Of a stretch of DNA of 64,000 nucleotides, positions 53,828 to 62,885 are shown in pieces. Source of the DNA: CAIYTF01 sp963664845 (GTDB lineage: Bacteria; Bacteroidota; Ignavibacteria; Ignavibacteriales; Ignavibacteriaceae); contig OY761615.1 in NCBI GenBank assembly GCA_963664845.1, forward strand, positions 5,580,001 through 5,644,000, in the 5' to 3' direction. The translations under genes were made by a program, and so were the position numbers. Each line of letters opens with the position of its first letter. Position 1 is the first letter of the stretch. The notes below the pieces were generated by a model. The model was not told the origin of the DNA, ran no database searches, and saw only the letters and a list, made by a program, of their open reading frames with translations.

Positions 53828-56725
53828 TTATTCTATTTCGGCAATATAATCAGCAATCGAATTACAACTGCAAATTAAATTCCTGTCGCCGAATGCATTA
53901 TTTACCCGTGAGACGGATGGCCAGAATTTGGTTGCCAATAAATAAGGCAGTGGATAAGCTCCTTTTTGCCGCGAATAACCGTGATTCCATTCGTCTGAGC
54001 AAATGATCTGAGCAGTATGGGGGGCATTTTTCAGAACATTGTCCGTCAGATCGGCTTTGCCGGTCTCAATTTCAGCAATTTCCTGCCTGATTGCGATCAG
54101 GGCATCAATAAATCTGTCCAATTCAGCTTTTGATTCGCTTTCCGTTGGTTCAATCATAAGAGTGCCGTGCACGGGAAATGAAACAGTTGGTGCATGATAA
54201 CCGTAATCCATCAATCGTTTGGAAACATCTTCAACTTCAATTCCTGCAGTTTTTTTGAAATCATGGAAATCAAAAATCAACTCATGTCCCACTCTCCCCT
54301 TTTCGCCTGAATAGAGGACTTTATAATGCGGTTCAAGCTTGGCTTTAAGATAATTCGCATTGAGAATGGCTACCTCAGTGGCCTTTTTAAGACCCTCTCC
54401 GCCAAGCATCATGATATAACCGAGGGAGATCACCAGGATTGAAGCGCTACCATAGGGAGCAGATGAGACAGGTGTCATTGCAGTTGAAGCGCCCAAAGAG
54501 ACTACTGGATGACCCGGTAAATAGGGTTTCAGTTTCTCGGATACACAGATAGGTCCCATACCGGGGCCGCCGCCGCCATGCGGAATAGCAAATGTCTTGT
54601 GCAAGTTCAGATGGCAGACATCTGCGCCAATCATTGCCGGTTGTGTAAGTCCAACCTGTGCATTCATGTTTGCACCATCCATATAAACAAGGCCGCCTGT
54701 ATCATGGATCAATGAGCACATTTCCCTTATGCGTGATTCAAACACACCATGTGTTGATGGGTAGGTAACCATCAAACCGGCAAGATTTTCCTGATTTTGC
54801 GTTGCTTTCTTTTTAAGATCATCAATATCGATGTTGCCATTGCTGTCACAATTGACCACAACCACCTTCATGCCGGCCATAACAGCGCTGGCAGGGTTTG
54901 TGCCATGCGCTGATGCTGGAATTAGTATAACATTCCTTTTACTTTGTCCGGTTGCTTTCAAATATTCCCGGATCACCATCAAACCTGTATATTCACCCTG
55001 TGCTCCTGAGTTTGGCTGCAATGATACACCGGGCAAACCTGTGATCTCAGCCAGAAATGCAGATAGGGTTGATGTAAGCTCAGCATAGCCTTTAGTTTGG
55101 GAGGCAGGTGCAAAAGGATGAATGGCTGCAAAACCTGGCATCGATATACCATACATTTCAGCGGCTGCATTCAATTTCATGGTACAGGAACCGAGAGCTA
55201 TCATTGAAGAGGTTAGAGACAGATCTTTATTTTCAAGTCGCTTCAGATAGCGCATCAATTCTGTTTCGGTGTGATAGGAGTTGAAATTTTTATGACTCAG
55301 AAATACAGATTTCCGGTCCAATACTCCAAAATTACCTTCGGCTTTTTGTGATGCTACAGTGGCGATTACCTGTGACACATTTTGTTTGTATCCAATCGCT
55401 TCAGCAAATAAAGATACAATCTCCTGGATGTCCTCAATGCTTGCAGATTCACCAATTGCAATCGAAATAGTGCCTTCTTCAAGGTATCTGAAATTAATGA
55501 ATTTGGCCTCTGCAAGAGTTTTTATTTTGCTTGTGAGGTCAGCCGATGTTTTGATCATTATGGTATCAAAATACTTTTCATTAACCTGATCGAAGCCAAC
55601 TTTGGTTAGCGATTTATCCAGAACTTGTGCCAGTTGATGGATGCGTTTTGCAATTTTTGTAATACCATTAGGGCCATGGTAAACAGCATACATTGAAGCC
55701 ATAACCGCTAAAAGCACTTGAGCTGTGCATATATTACTGGTAGCACGTTCCCTTTTAATGTGCTGTTCCCGGACTTGGAGCGCCATTCTGTATGCCAGAT
55801 GTCCGTTGTTGTCAATAGAAGCTCCAATTATCCTGCCGGGCATTATCCGTTTAAAATCATCTTTGCAGGCAAAGAATGCAGCATGTGGTCCACCAAAACC
55901 CATTGGAACTCCAAATCGTTGCGACGAGCCTACACAAACGTCAGCACCAAATTCACCGGGGGCTCTTAAAAGGGTGAGCGCCATTATGTCTGCGCACACA
56001 GCAACAAAAATCTGCTGTTTTTTGCACTCATCGACAAAACTCTCATAATTGTGGATCACGCCATTGCCATCAGGATACTGAATCAGGCAGCCGAAATATT
56101 CCTTTGAAGGTTTGAATGAAGCCCAATCCCCTATCTCTATTTCAATGCCGAATGGCAAAGAGCGTGTTTTAAGAACCGCGACCGTTTGAGGAAAAACAGA
56201 AGAGGATACAAAGAATTTATTCCCGTTTTTGGAAGCCGTTTTGGTTTGAGAATGAAACATGATCATTGCTTCTGCGGCTGCTGTACCTTCGTCAAGCAAA
56301 GATGCATTTGCAATCGGAAGTCCGGTAAGGTCAGAAATCATTGTTTGGAAATTCATCAAGGCCTCCAACCGGCCCTGCGATATTTCGGCCTGATAGGGAG
56401 TATATTGTGTATACCAGCCTGGGTTTTCCAAAACATTGCGCCTGATCACTGCTGGTGTGATTGTTGGATAATAGCCCATTCCGATATAGGATTTGGCAAT
56501 GTCGTTTTTATCTGCAAGCTTTTGGCAATAGTTTAGGAACTCATATTCAGAGATTGCCTCGCCTATTGCAAGCGCTTTTGGTAATCTGATATCTTTGGGA
56601 ATTGTTTGTTCGATTAGTTCGTCAATTGATGAGACCCCAATTGCCTCAAGCATTTCTTTGGATTCTTCCACTCTCGTGCCGCAATGCCGGTCGGCAAAAA
56701 TATCCGTATATGCAAATTGTGCCAT
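53828..56725 (-). CDS. gcvP: Glycine dehydrogenase (decarboxylating), P-protein
   Basis: This 965-residue PLP enzyme decarboxylates glycine and passes the aminomethyl group to lipoyl-GcvH. The single-chain form combines both halves: the N-terminal half has DRHCGTRVEESKEML, GMGYYPTITPAVI and SLLDEGTAAAEAM. The C-terminal half has SMIALGSCTMKLNAAAEM and LNLHKTFAIPHGGGGPG with the PLP lysine. Other gcv genes (gcvT, gcvH, lpd) are not in the window. No glycine riboswitch is apparent upstream. A GGAG lies 13 bases before the ATG. Confidence 0.97.
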   Translation of the reverse strand: MAQFAYTDIFADRHCGTRVEESKEMLEAIGVSSIDELIEQTIPKDIRLPKALAIGEAISEYEFLNYCQKLADKNDIAKSYIGMGYYPTITPAVIRRNVLENPGWYTQYTPYQAEISQGRLEALMNFQTMISDLTGLPIANASLLDEGTAAAEAMIMFHSQTKTASKNGNKFFVSSSVFPQTVAVLKTRSLPFGIEIEIGDWASFKPSKEYFGCLIQYPDGNGVIHNYESFVDECKKQQIFVAVCADIMALTLLRAPGEFGADVCVGSSQRFGVPMGFGGPHAAFFACKDDFKRIMPGRIIGASIDNNGHLAYRMALQVREQHIKRERATSNICTAQVLLAVMASMYAVYHGPNGITKIAKRIHQLAQVLDKSLTKVGFDQVNEKYFDTIMIKTSADLTSKIKTLAEAKFINFRYLEEGTISIAIGESASIEDIQEIVSLFAEAIGYKQNVSQVIATVASQKAEGNFGVLDRKSVFLSHKNFNSYHTETELMRYLKRLENKDLSLTSSMIALGSCTMKLNAAAEMYGISMPGFAAIHPFAPASQTKGYAELTSTLSAFLAEITGLPGVSLQPNSGAQGEYTGLMVIREYLKATGQSKRNVILIPASAHGTNPASAVMAGMKVVVVNCDSNGNIDIDDLKKKATQNQENLAGLMVTYPSTHGVFESRIREMCSLIHDTGGLVYMDGANMNAQVGLTQPAMIGADVCHLNLHKTFAIPHGGGGPGMGPICVSEKLKPYLPGHPVVSLGASTAMTPVSSAPYGSASILVISLGYIMMLGGEGLKKATEVAILNANYLKAKLEPHYKVLYSGEKGRVGHELIFDFHDFKKTAGIEVEDVSKRLMDYGYHAPTVSFPVHGTLMIEPTESESKAELDRFIDALIAIRQEIAEIETGKADLTDNVLKNAPHTAQIICSDEWNHGYSRQKGAYPLPYLLATKFWPSVSRVNNAFGDRNLICSCNSIADYIAEIE

Positions 56726-57231
56726 AAAAGAATAAACTCCGAATTAATATATTCAATACTACAAAATAGTGTTTTTTACCGAAAATTTTGGTGGGGAAAG
56801 TGGGGACTTTTATGACTTATTTCACTGCTGTCCAATACAATTTCTATATATGTAGAAATTCTTCAAAACAAGCTGAATAGTGCATTCTTGTAACATTTTG
56901 TGAATTGATCCCCCTGCTGTCATACCCGCGAAGGCGGGTATCCATTCCCTTCCCATTGATGGCGAATATTTAATTTGACTGTAAAATTACATTATTCAAC
57001 ATCTTGGGAAACTGGCACGTTCAATAGTTGTATACATGACCCATTTATTTTGGACGGTTATGACTTATTTCGAATTATTATGGGTGTGTTTCAAGCGGAC
57101 AATCAGCAATGGAATTATAATAAAATGCAAAAATGGAAATTCTGTTGGTGGGGATCAAATAATTCGAAAAATATAAATCCCGGAGCTATCGCTTTTAGTC
57201 CGGACTAACACAGGATTATCAGAAGTGTATA
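56726..57231. other. Intergenic region with REP-like hairpin
   Basis: There are 506 bases between gcvP and the rnc end. A perfect TACCCGC/GCGGGTA hairpin with loop GAAG (56923-56940) sits in a TCATACCCGCGAAGGCGGGT context that recurs as dispersed repeats in many bacteria. A 77-codon frame at 56975-57208 shows no family features and is not called. Confidence 0.55.
56923..56940. repeat. REP-like palindrome (TACCCGC-GAAG-GCGGGTA)
   Basis: This is a 7-bp perfect GC-rich stem with a four-base loop in otherwise AT-rich DNA, without a T tract, so it is more like a repetitive extragenic palindrome than a terminator. One copy is seen in the window. Confidence 0.5.
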
Positions 57232-57981
57232 CTACGCTTTAATCGCTTCGAATGTCAGCAATGCCTGTTTGGCAGCTTCTTGCTCGGCGGTTTTTTTATT
57301 TTTGCCTTTGCCAATTCCCAACGAACGGCCCGCAATCTTCACTTCAACAGTAAAGGTTCTGTCATGCTCGGGACCTTCCTCCTGTATTACAAAATAGCGC
57401 GGGATATCTAGCTTAACCGATTGTGCAAATTCCAGAAGCTGGCTTTTGTAATTCTCGTCGGTTAGATGCAGCTTTAAATCAATGTTCGGCTCAACCACAT
57501 ATTTTTTAATGAATGTTGTTGCTATTTCCAAACCGCAATCAATATATACCGCACCGGTCAGCGCCTCGAATGCGTCCGAAACAATTGTTTTTTTGCTCAA
57601 TTTATCATTGTGTAATAATTCGGTTTGCATGAAAATTAGATCGATGAGCTCAATACGCTTACCGGCTTCAAAAAGCGAATTTTTATTAACAAAGTTTGCA
57701 CGGGCTTTGGTCAGATAGCCTTCATCTTTTCCCGGGAATCGGTCGAACAACTCGCGGGCAATGATAAATCCGATTATGGAATCGCCAAGAAATTCCAAAC
57801 GCTCGTTAGAGTCTTTTAGGTTTTTCCCATCAATGGCCGAGCGGTGGGTTAAGGCTTCAATGAAAATTTCTTTGCGGTTGATCTTATGATTAATGATCTT
57901 CTCAATGCGCTCGAGTTTTTCCCGGGTTATCTTTTTATGAGAATTAAAAAAATTAAGAACTTTGCGAAGAAATGAAAACAA
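57232..57981 (-). CDS. rnc: Ribonuclease III
   Basis: Rnc cleaves double-stranded RNA in rRNA and mRNA processing. The 249 residues hold the catalytic signature NERLEFLGDSIIG (59-71) in the endonuclease domain and a C-terminal dsRNA-binding domain (~165-245, KSQLLEFAQSVKLDIPRYFV, GKGKNKKTAEQEAAKQAL). The start is TTG at 57981, two bases after the fabF stop; no in-frame ATG lies before the conserved region. It is the last gene of the rpmF-plsX-fab operon, a frequent position for rnc. Confidence 0.95.
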   Translation of the reverse strand: MFSFLRKVLNFFNSHKKITREKLERIEKIINHKINRKEIFIEALTHRSAIDGKNLKDSNERLEFLGDSIIGFIIARELFDRFPGKDEGYLTKARANFVNKNSLFEAGKRIELIDLIFMQTELLHNDKLSKKTIVSDAFEALTGAVYIDCGLEIATTFIKKYVVEPNIDLKLHLTDENYKSQLLEFAQSVKLDIPRYFVIQEEGPEHDRTFTVEVKIAGRSLGIGKGKNKKTAEQEAAKQALLTFEAIKA

Positions 57982-57983
57982 GC

Positions 57984-59237
57984 TTATGCCTTGAATTTCT
58001 TGAATAATAGGGATGCGTTATGTCCACCGAATCCGAAAGTGTTGCTGATTGCGACATTTACTGTTTTGCTCTTTGCAGCATGCGGACAGTAGTCCAAATC
58101 ACAGCCTTCGTCGGGATGATCAAGATTAATTGTGGGAGGAATAATGTCATTCTGAACGGCCAAAACGGTTGCAATGGCCTCAACCCCACCGGCCGCACCC
58201 AAAAGGTGTCCGGTCATAGATTTGATTGAACTGATGGTCATATGGTATGCATGGTCACCAAAAACAGTTTTAATTGCCTTAGTTTCAGTAATATCATTGT
58301 ATGGAGTAGATGTTCCATGCGCATTAATATAATCAACATCGGTGGGCTGCAGTTCCGCATCTTCAACAGCAATTTTCATTGCCCTTACTGCTCCGTTCCC
58401 TTCAGGTTCAGGTGCAGTGATATGATGTGCGTCTCCGGTTAGCCCAATTCCAGCCATTTCAGCATAAATCTTTGCGCCTCTGTTAAGTGCGTGTTCAAGC
58501 TCCTCAAGCACAAGAGTACCGGCGCCTTCACCCATGACAAAACCATTGCGATCTTTATCGAACGGGCGACATGCTTCCTGATAACGGTCATTCCAAACAG
58601 ATAGTGCACGCATCGAGTTAAATCCGGCCATACCTATTTCCGTTAACGGGGCTTCTGCTCCTCCACATAGAATTACATCTGCAGAGCCGCGCTGAATGGT
58701 CATAAAAGCATCGGCGATGGCATGAGAACCGGTTGCACAGGCCGAAACCGTGCAGTAGTTAGGACCTTTAAACCCAAACCTGATACTCAAATGACCCGCT
58801 GCAATGTCGGCAATCATCGTTGTTATAAGAAATGGGCTGATGAGCTGGGGATTTCTGCTGTCTCGAAAATACAATTCGCATTGGTCCTGAAAAGCCTGTA
58901 CTCCCCCGATACCACTGCCGAAGATCACGCCGGCTCGTTCGCGGTTTAAGTTACTTTCCAGAATTTTGGAGTCCTGAACGGCTTGTTCAGCACTTGCAAT
59001 CGCATACTGAGAAAACAAATCCAGTCTTCTGACCGATTTTTTGTCAATATAAAGAGAGGCATCAAAATTTTTAACTTCAAAAGCAAATTTTGTGTCAAAC
59101 TTCGTGGGATCGAATTTTGTTAATAACCCCACTCCATTTACGCCCTTTATAAGATTTTCCCAAAATGCAACCGCAGTGTTACCGATAGGGGTTACTGCAC
59201 CCATGCCGGTTACGACCACTCTTTTAGTTTGTCTCAT
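57984..59237 (-). CDS. fabF: 3-oxoacyl-ACP synthase II
   Basis: FabF (KAS II) elongates acyl-ACP with malonyl-ACP. The 417-residue thiolase-fold enzyme has the nucleophile Cys167 in TVSACATGSHAIADAF, the two histidines in INAHGTSTPYND and SMTGHLLGAAG, and the C-terminal NTFGFGGHNASLLF. Length is standard. It follows acpP with a 126-base gap that carries a long inverted repeat, and is followed by rnc after 2 bases. Confidence 0.97.
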   Translation of the reverse strand: MRQTKRVVVTGMGAVTPIGNTAVAFWENLIKGVNGVGLLTKFDPTKFDTKFAFEVKNFDASLYIDKKSVRRLDLFSQYAIASAEQAVQDSKILESNLNRERAGVIFGSGIGGVQAFQDQCELYFRDSRNPQLISPFLITTMIADIAAGHLSIRFGFKGPNYCTVSACATGSHAIADAFMTIQRGSADVILCGGAEAPLTEIGMAGFNSMRALSVWNDRYQEACRPFDKDRNGFVMGEGAGTLVLEELEHALNRGAKIYAEMAGIGLTGDAHHITAPEPEGNGAVRAMKIAVEDAELQPTDVDYINAHGTSTPYNDITETKAIKTVFGDHAYHMTISSIKSMTGHLLGAAGGVEAIATVLAVQNDIIPPTINLDHPDEGCDLDYCPHAAKSKTVNVAISNTFGFGGHNASLLFKKFKA

Positions 59238-59266
59238 ATATTCTCAGGCAAGTCACGCAAATACAA

Positions 59267-59353
59267 GTCATCCTTCACAGGCTTTCATTTTATCTGCCAA
59301 CAAGAGTTAACTCTTAGATAACAGATGATAAAACAGCCGCCGTGAAGGATGAC
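59267..59353. repeat. Long imperfect inverted repeat between acpP and fabF
   Basis: The outer arms GTCATCCTTCAC (59267-59278) and GTGAAGGATGAC (59342-59353) are perfectly complementary. TTTTATC/GATAAAA pairs inside, and the centre holds the 14-bp palindrome AAGAGTTAACTCTT (59302-59315). The transcript from acpP to fabF would fold into a long, interrupted stem. There is no T tract, so it is not a simple terminator. Confidence 0.8.
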
Positions 59354-59363
59354 CGAATGACTT

Positions 59364-59597
59364 TTAGCCTAATTTTTCTTTTAAGAATCTTACAGCTTCA
59401 CCAACGGTGGTGATTTTTTCAGCATCAGTGTCAGGTATCTGAACATTGAAAGCGCCTTCGAATCCCATGATGAGTTCTACAATATCGAGTGAATCGGCAC
59501 CTAGATCAGCAGTGAAAGAAGCTTCCGGAACAACCTGTGATTCTTCAACTCCAAGCTTGTCCATTATGATTTCTTTTACTTTTGCTTCGACGTCCAT
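59364..59597 (-). CDS. acpP: Acyl carrier protein
   Basis: AcpP carries growing acyl chains on a 4'-phosphopantetheine arm. It is 77 residues from the ATG at 59597; a TTG at 59612 would give five extra residues, but that TTG is part of the ribosome-binding site (TTGGAG), which decides the start. The modified serine is Ser36 in LGADSLDIVELIMGFE. It is acidic, with the usual four-helix pattern. In the middle of the fab operon between fabG and fabF. Confidence 0.97.
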   Translation of the reverse strand: MDVEAKVKEIIMDKLGVEESQVVPEASFTADLGADSLDIVELIMGFEGAFNVQIPDTDAEKITTVGEAVRFLKEKLG

Positions 59598-59651
59598 TAT
59601 TTTTTTCTCCAATTAAATGATTAATGAATGATGTATAAATAAAAAAATTAT

Positions 59652-60395
59652 TTACATAACCAACCCACCGTCAACCACAATGGTTTGACCGGTGATGTAT
59701 TCTGCATATTCCGAGGCAAGAAAAAGAACAGCATGTGCAATATCTTCAGGTTTCCCTATTTTCTTCAGGGGAATCTGCGAGATAATGGTTTCCTTCTGTT
59801 TCTCATTCAATTTGCCCGTCATATCTGTTCCAATAAAACCGGGGGCAACCGCGTTCACGGTAATGTTCCGGCTGGCAACTTCCTTGGCAATGGCTTTGGT
59901 GAAACCTATCACCCCTGCTTTGGAAGCAACATAATTTGACTGACCTGGATTACCATTGATGCCCACAACAGAACTGATATTTATTATTCTACCCGCTCTC
60001 TGCGACATCATTGGCTTCATTGCCAGTTTCGTGTAATTAAACACACTCTTTAAATTCGCATCAATTACCAGATCAAAATCCTCTTCGCTCATGCGCAAAA
60101 GAAGCTGGTCACGAGTAATTCCTGCATTGTTTACTAAAATATCTAACCTTTGAAACTTTTCCAAAACAAATGTGAGACAAGCATCAGCAGCGGCAAAAGA
60201 TTCTGCATTGGCCTTAAAGCCAAAAACCTGTTGATTTTTGGCTAAAGAATCAGCTTCCATCTGCTTTGCCTTCTCATCGGAGCTCACATAGGTGAAAACA
60301 ACCTTTGCACCTGCTTCAGCCAAAGCCTCAACAATTGCTTTTCCAATTCCACGCGAACCACCGGTTACAAGTGCAACTTTATCTTTCAGATTCAT
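59652..60395 (-). CDS. fabG: 3-oxoacyl-ACP reductase
   Basis: FabG reduces 3-oxoacyl-ACP with NADPH. The 247-residue classical SDR has the cofactor motif VTGGSRGIGKAIVEAL, the NNAGITRD strand, and the catalytic Ser-Tyr-Lys in NISSVVGINGNPGQSNYVASKAG. The C-terminal ITGQTIVVDGGLVM is typical. It overlaps the DUF3109 stop by four bases (ATGA) and precedes acpP by 54 bases. Confidence 0.97.
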   Translation of the reverse strand: MNLKDKVALVTGGSRGIGKAIVEALAEAGAKVVFTYVSSDEKAKQMEADSLAKNQQVFGFKANAESFAAADACLTFVLEKFQRLDILVNNAGITRDQLLLRMSEEDFDLVIDANLKSVFNYTKLAMKPMMSQRAGRIINISSVVGINGNPGQSNYVASKAGVIGFTKAIAKEVASRNITVNAVAPGFIGTDMTGKLNEKQKETIISQIPLKKIGKPEDIAHAVLFLASEYAEYITGQTIVVDGGLVM

Positions 60396-60973
60396 TCCGA
60401 AATTTCTTTCTTGTCAATGTGCAATTTTTTATACTCAACCAAAGTCTGCCACCCTTCTTCGCCAAGCAGATGCACTATCTCGGCCTTACAATACTCAAAC
60501 AGGTTGGCATGAACCACATCTTTTTTATTGCAATATTTTAGACGGTCAATATGCTCTTCGTCAATGGTTAACGATCCTTCATAAATCGTTAACGGAAAGA
60601 GGATGCAATATAAGGGTTTATATTTCCATGGGGAAACACCATCTTCAATTGCCAGACGTTGTATAACACAAAGGCCATTTTTGTCCAAAAACACACATTT
60701 ACCCTTATGGACTTCAGTACCGGCACATTTACCGGATTTGAAATCCTCGTCCACAACTGGCTCTTCGAACCACTTTGTCGGATCCTTTGTTTGTGTTTCA
60801 TCCATCAACGGAATAAGCCGGTCAGTCAGTGTTTTAATAAATTCATATTCTTCCAAATCGGCATAAACACCATAATGGCAGCACTCACCATTACACTTGC
60901 ACCCGAAAGGGAAAGTGAAAATTTTAGGATCAATTTTAAGTCCCTGGATTATCAGTTCGGGGTATTCGCTCAT
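60392..60973 (-). CDS. Cysteine-rich DUF3109-family protein inside the fab operon
   Basis: The product is 193 residues of DUF3109 type. Cysteines cluster near the N-terminus (FGCKCNGECCHYGVY; Cys25, 27, 31, 32) and recur in GKCAGTE, GKCVFLD, GLCVIQ, PLYCILFP, LKYCNKK and FEYCKAE, a pattern expected for bound zinc or an iron-sulphur cluster, as in the related YkgJ-type proteins. Function is unknown. It overlaps fabD by four bases upstream and fabG by four bases downstream, so it is translated with them and may serve lipid synthesis, for instance as a redox or metal-dependent accessory. It is not part of the standard fab operon of model bacteria. Confidence 0.88.
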   Translation of the reverse strand: MSEYPELIIQGLKIDPKIFTFPFGCKCNGECCHYGVYADLEEYEFIKTLTDRLIPLMDETQTKDPTKWFEEPVVDEDFKSGKCAGTEVHKGKCVFLDKNGLCVIQRLAIEDGVSPWKYKPLYCILFPLTIYEGSLTIDEEHIDRLKYCNKKDVVHANLFEYCKAEIVHLLGEEGWQTLVEYKKLHIDKKEISE

Positions 60974-61884
60974 CTGTATTTATCCGCATCTTCAAAAGTT
61001 GAAATTCCTGAGCAGACAGCTTCAGGCGCAATTCGTTTTACCAATCCCTGCAACACTTTTCCCGGTCCGACTTCCACAAATTCCGTGTATCCGTCAGTCC
61101 ACATGTTGAGAATGGTTTGTTCCCAAAGAACGGGTGAGGTCACTTGCTTAAATAAAAGGTCACGGATATCATCACTGCCGGTAACTGGCAATGCGGTAAC
61201 ATTTGCATAAACCGGTTTTTTTGCCTGATATATCGAAGCACTTTTTAATTCCTCACCCAAAAGTACTTTAGCTGATTCCATCAGTGGTGAATGAAACGCA
61301 CCACTGACAATCAGTTCCTTAACCAGCTTGGCGCCTTTGGTTTTGCAAAGTTCCATTGCTTTTCGCACTCCCTCAACCGAGCCCGAAATAACCACTTGTC
61401 CGGGAGAATTAAAATTGGCTGGTTGCACAATTCCAATTTCAGAGGCTTCTATGCAGGCTTCAGCAATTTTTTCAGGTGCAGGACCAAGAACGGCAGCCAT
61501 GGTGCCGGGATTATCAATGCCTGCCTGTTGCATGGCATTTCCTCTGAAGCTTACCAATTTTAGCGCGTCGTAATATTGCATAGCTCCACAGGCCACCAGT
61601 GCTGAATATTCTCCAAGCGAGTGTCCGGCGGCGCCGTCAAATTCCAGGGTCCTGAGCAACGATGCAAGAACTGCACTATGCACAAAAATGGCAGGCTGTG
61701 TATATTTTGTCTGCTTTAATTCTTCTTCAGGGCCTTCGAACATGATATGCGAAAGGTTTACTCCTAGCGCACCATCAGCGGTTCTGATCATCTCTTTGGC
61801 CTCTGCCGAATTCTCAAAAAGATCCTTTGCCATACCTACAAATTGTGATCCCTGCCCGGGAAATAACAATGCTCTTTTTGCCAT
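60970..61884 (-). CDS. fabD: Malonyl-CoA:ACP transacylase
   Basis: FabD moves malonyl from CoA to ACP. It is 304 residues from the ATG at 61884; a Met five codons upstream at 61899 lies inside fabH and is rejected, because MAKRALLFPGQGSQFVGM is the conserved start. The nucleophile is Ser89 in AGHSLGEYSAL. The catalytic His is in GAFHSPLM, and the C-terminal block is FVEVGPGKVLQGLVKRI. Its ATG overlaps the last base of the fabH stop; its own end overlaps the DUF3109 start by four bases. Confidence 0.97.
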   Translation of the reverse strand: MAKRALLFPGQGSQFVGMAKDLFENSAEAKEMIRTADGALGVNLSHIMFEGPEEELKQTKYTQPAIFVHSAVLASLLRTLEFDGAAGHSLGEYSALVACGAMQYYDALKLVSFRGNAMQQAGIDNPGTMAAVLGPAPEKIAEACIEASEIGIVQPANFNSPGQVVISGSVEGVRKAMELCKTKGAKLVKELIVSGAFHSPLMESAKVLLGEELKSASIYQAKKPVYANVTALPVTGSDDIRDLLFKQVTSPVLWEQTILNMWTDGYTEFVEVGPGKVLQGLVKRIAPEAVCSGISTFEDADKYR

Positions 61885-62885
61885 CAGTCCATACTCCAAA
61901 CCAAATAAGCAGAACCCCAGGTAAAGCCTGCACCAAATGCAGCAAGAATGAGCTTGTCACCTTTTTTCAATTTTCCGTTTCTATAATACTCAGTAAGACA
62001 CAGAGGTATTGTTGCAGCAGTAGTGTTTCCGTACCGGTCAATATTCACCATTACCTTTTCGTTCGGAAGCTGCATTTTGTTTGCAGTTGCCGCAATAATA
62101 CGCAGATTTGCCTGGTGTGGAACCAGCCATGCAATATCATCAGCGGTCAAATTATATTTTTGCATCATTTCATAAGAAACGTTTGCCATTCCATTAACGG
62201 CAACTTTATATACTGCCTTACCGTCCTGATAAAGGAAGTGCATACCGGCATCTACCGTTTCATGTGATGCGGGGTTTAAACTTCCGCCGCCTTTCATATA
62301 AAGGGATTCTTTTCCGCTGCCATCGCAGTGCAAAATGGTGTCCTGTAATCCCAGGGTCTGATCTTCTGATGCTTCTAGGAGTATTGCACTGCCGGCGTCG
62401 CCGAAAAGAATGCAATTGTTTCTGTCGCGGTAATCTGTGATTGCTGACATTTTATCTGCGCCGATAACGACAACTTTTTTGTATCGCCCTGATTCGATAA
62501 ATGCGGCTCCCGTCTGTAATCCAAAAAGAAAACCTGAACAGGCCGCCGAGAGATCAAATCCCCATGCATTAACTGCACCAACATTATTTTGCACAAGGCA
62601 GGCCGTTGAAGGGAAAAACATATCCGGGGTAATGGTACAGACGATAATAACGTCAATATCCTCCGCTTTGAGGCCTGAACTCTGCATCAAATCTTTGAGA
62701 GCGTTCGTAGCCAGATCACTTGTAGCACCATTCTCGAGTTTTCTCCGCTCTTTAATTCCGGTTCTCGAGGTTATCCATTCATCGTTTGTGTCAACAATAG
62801 ATTCAAAATATTTATTATCCATTACAGTTTCCGGGACGTACATTCCAACACCGGAAATAACTGCATTATATTTACTAAAACTCAT
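61884..62885 (-). CDS. fabH: 3-oxoacyl-ACP synthase III
   Basis: FabH starts fatty-acid synthesis by condensing an acyl-CoA with malonyl-ACP. The 333-residue enzyme has the nucleophile Cys116 in SAACSGFLFGLQTG, the His in VPHQANLRI and the Asn in YGNTTAATI. The opening SGVGMYVPETVMDNKYFE and RTGIKERR are typical. Its start overlaps the last base of the plsX stop and its end touches the fabD start. In Bacteroidota FabH often accepts branched starters, but primer choice cannot be read here. Confidence 0.97.
   Translation of the reverse strand: MSFSKYNAVISGVGMYVPETVMDNKYFESIVDTNDEWITSRTGIKERRKLENGATSDLATNALKDLMQSSGLKAEDIDVIIVCTITPDMFFPSTACLVQNNVGAVNAWGFDLSAACSGFLFGLQTGAAFIESGRYKKVVVIGADKMSAITDYRDRNNCILFGDAGSAILLEASEDQTLGLQDTILHCDGSGKESLYMKGGGSLNPASHETVDAGMHFLYQDGKAVYKVAVNGMANVSYEMMQKYNLTADDIAWLVPHQANLRIIAATANKMQLPNEKVMVNIDRYGNTTAATIPLCLTEYYRNGKLKKGDKLILAAFGAGFTWGSAYLVWSMD

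Noticed and set aside
56726..56830. Glycine riboswitch before gcvP
   Set aside because: No tandem aptamer-like pairing or conserved purine-rich core could be found in the short leader.
56975..57208. 77-codon frame in the gcvP-rnc spacer
   Set aside because: No ribosome-binding site, no family resemblance and low-complexity composition (Asn, Trp and Lys rich); it sits in a spacer with a REP-like hairpin.
59598..59612. TTG start for acpP at 59612
   Set aside because: That TTG forms part of the Shine-Dalgarno (TTGGAG) for the ATG at 59597, and ACPs normally begin at that point.
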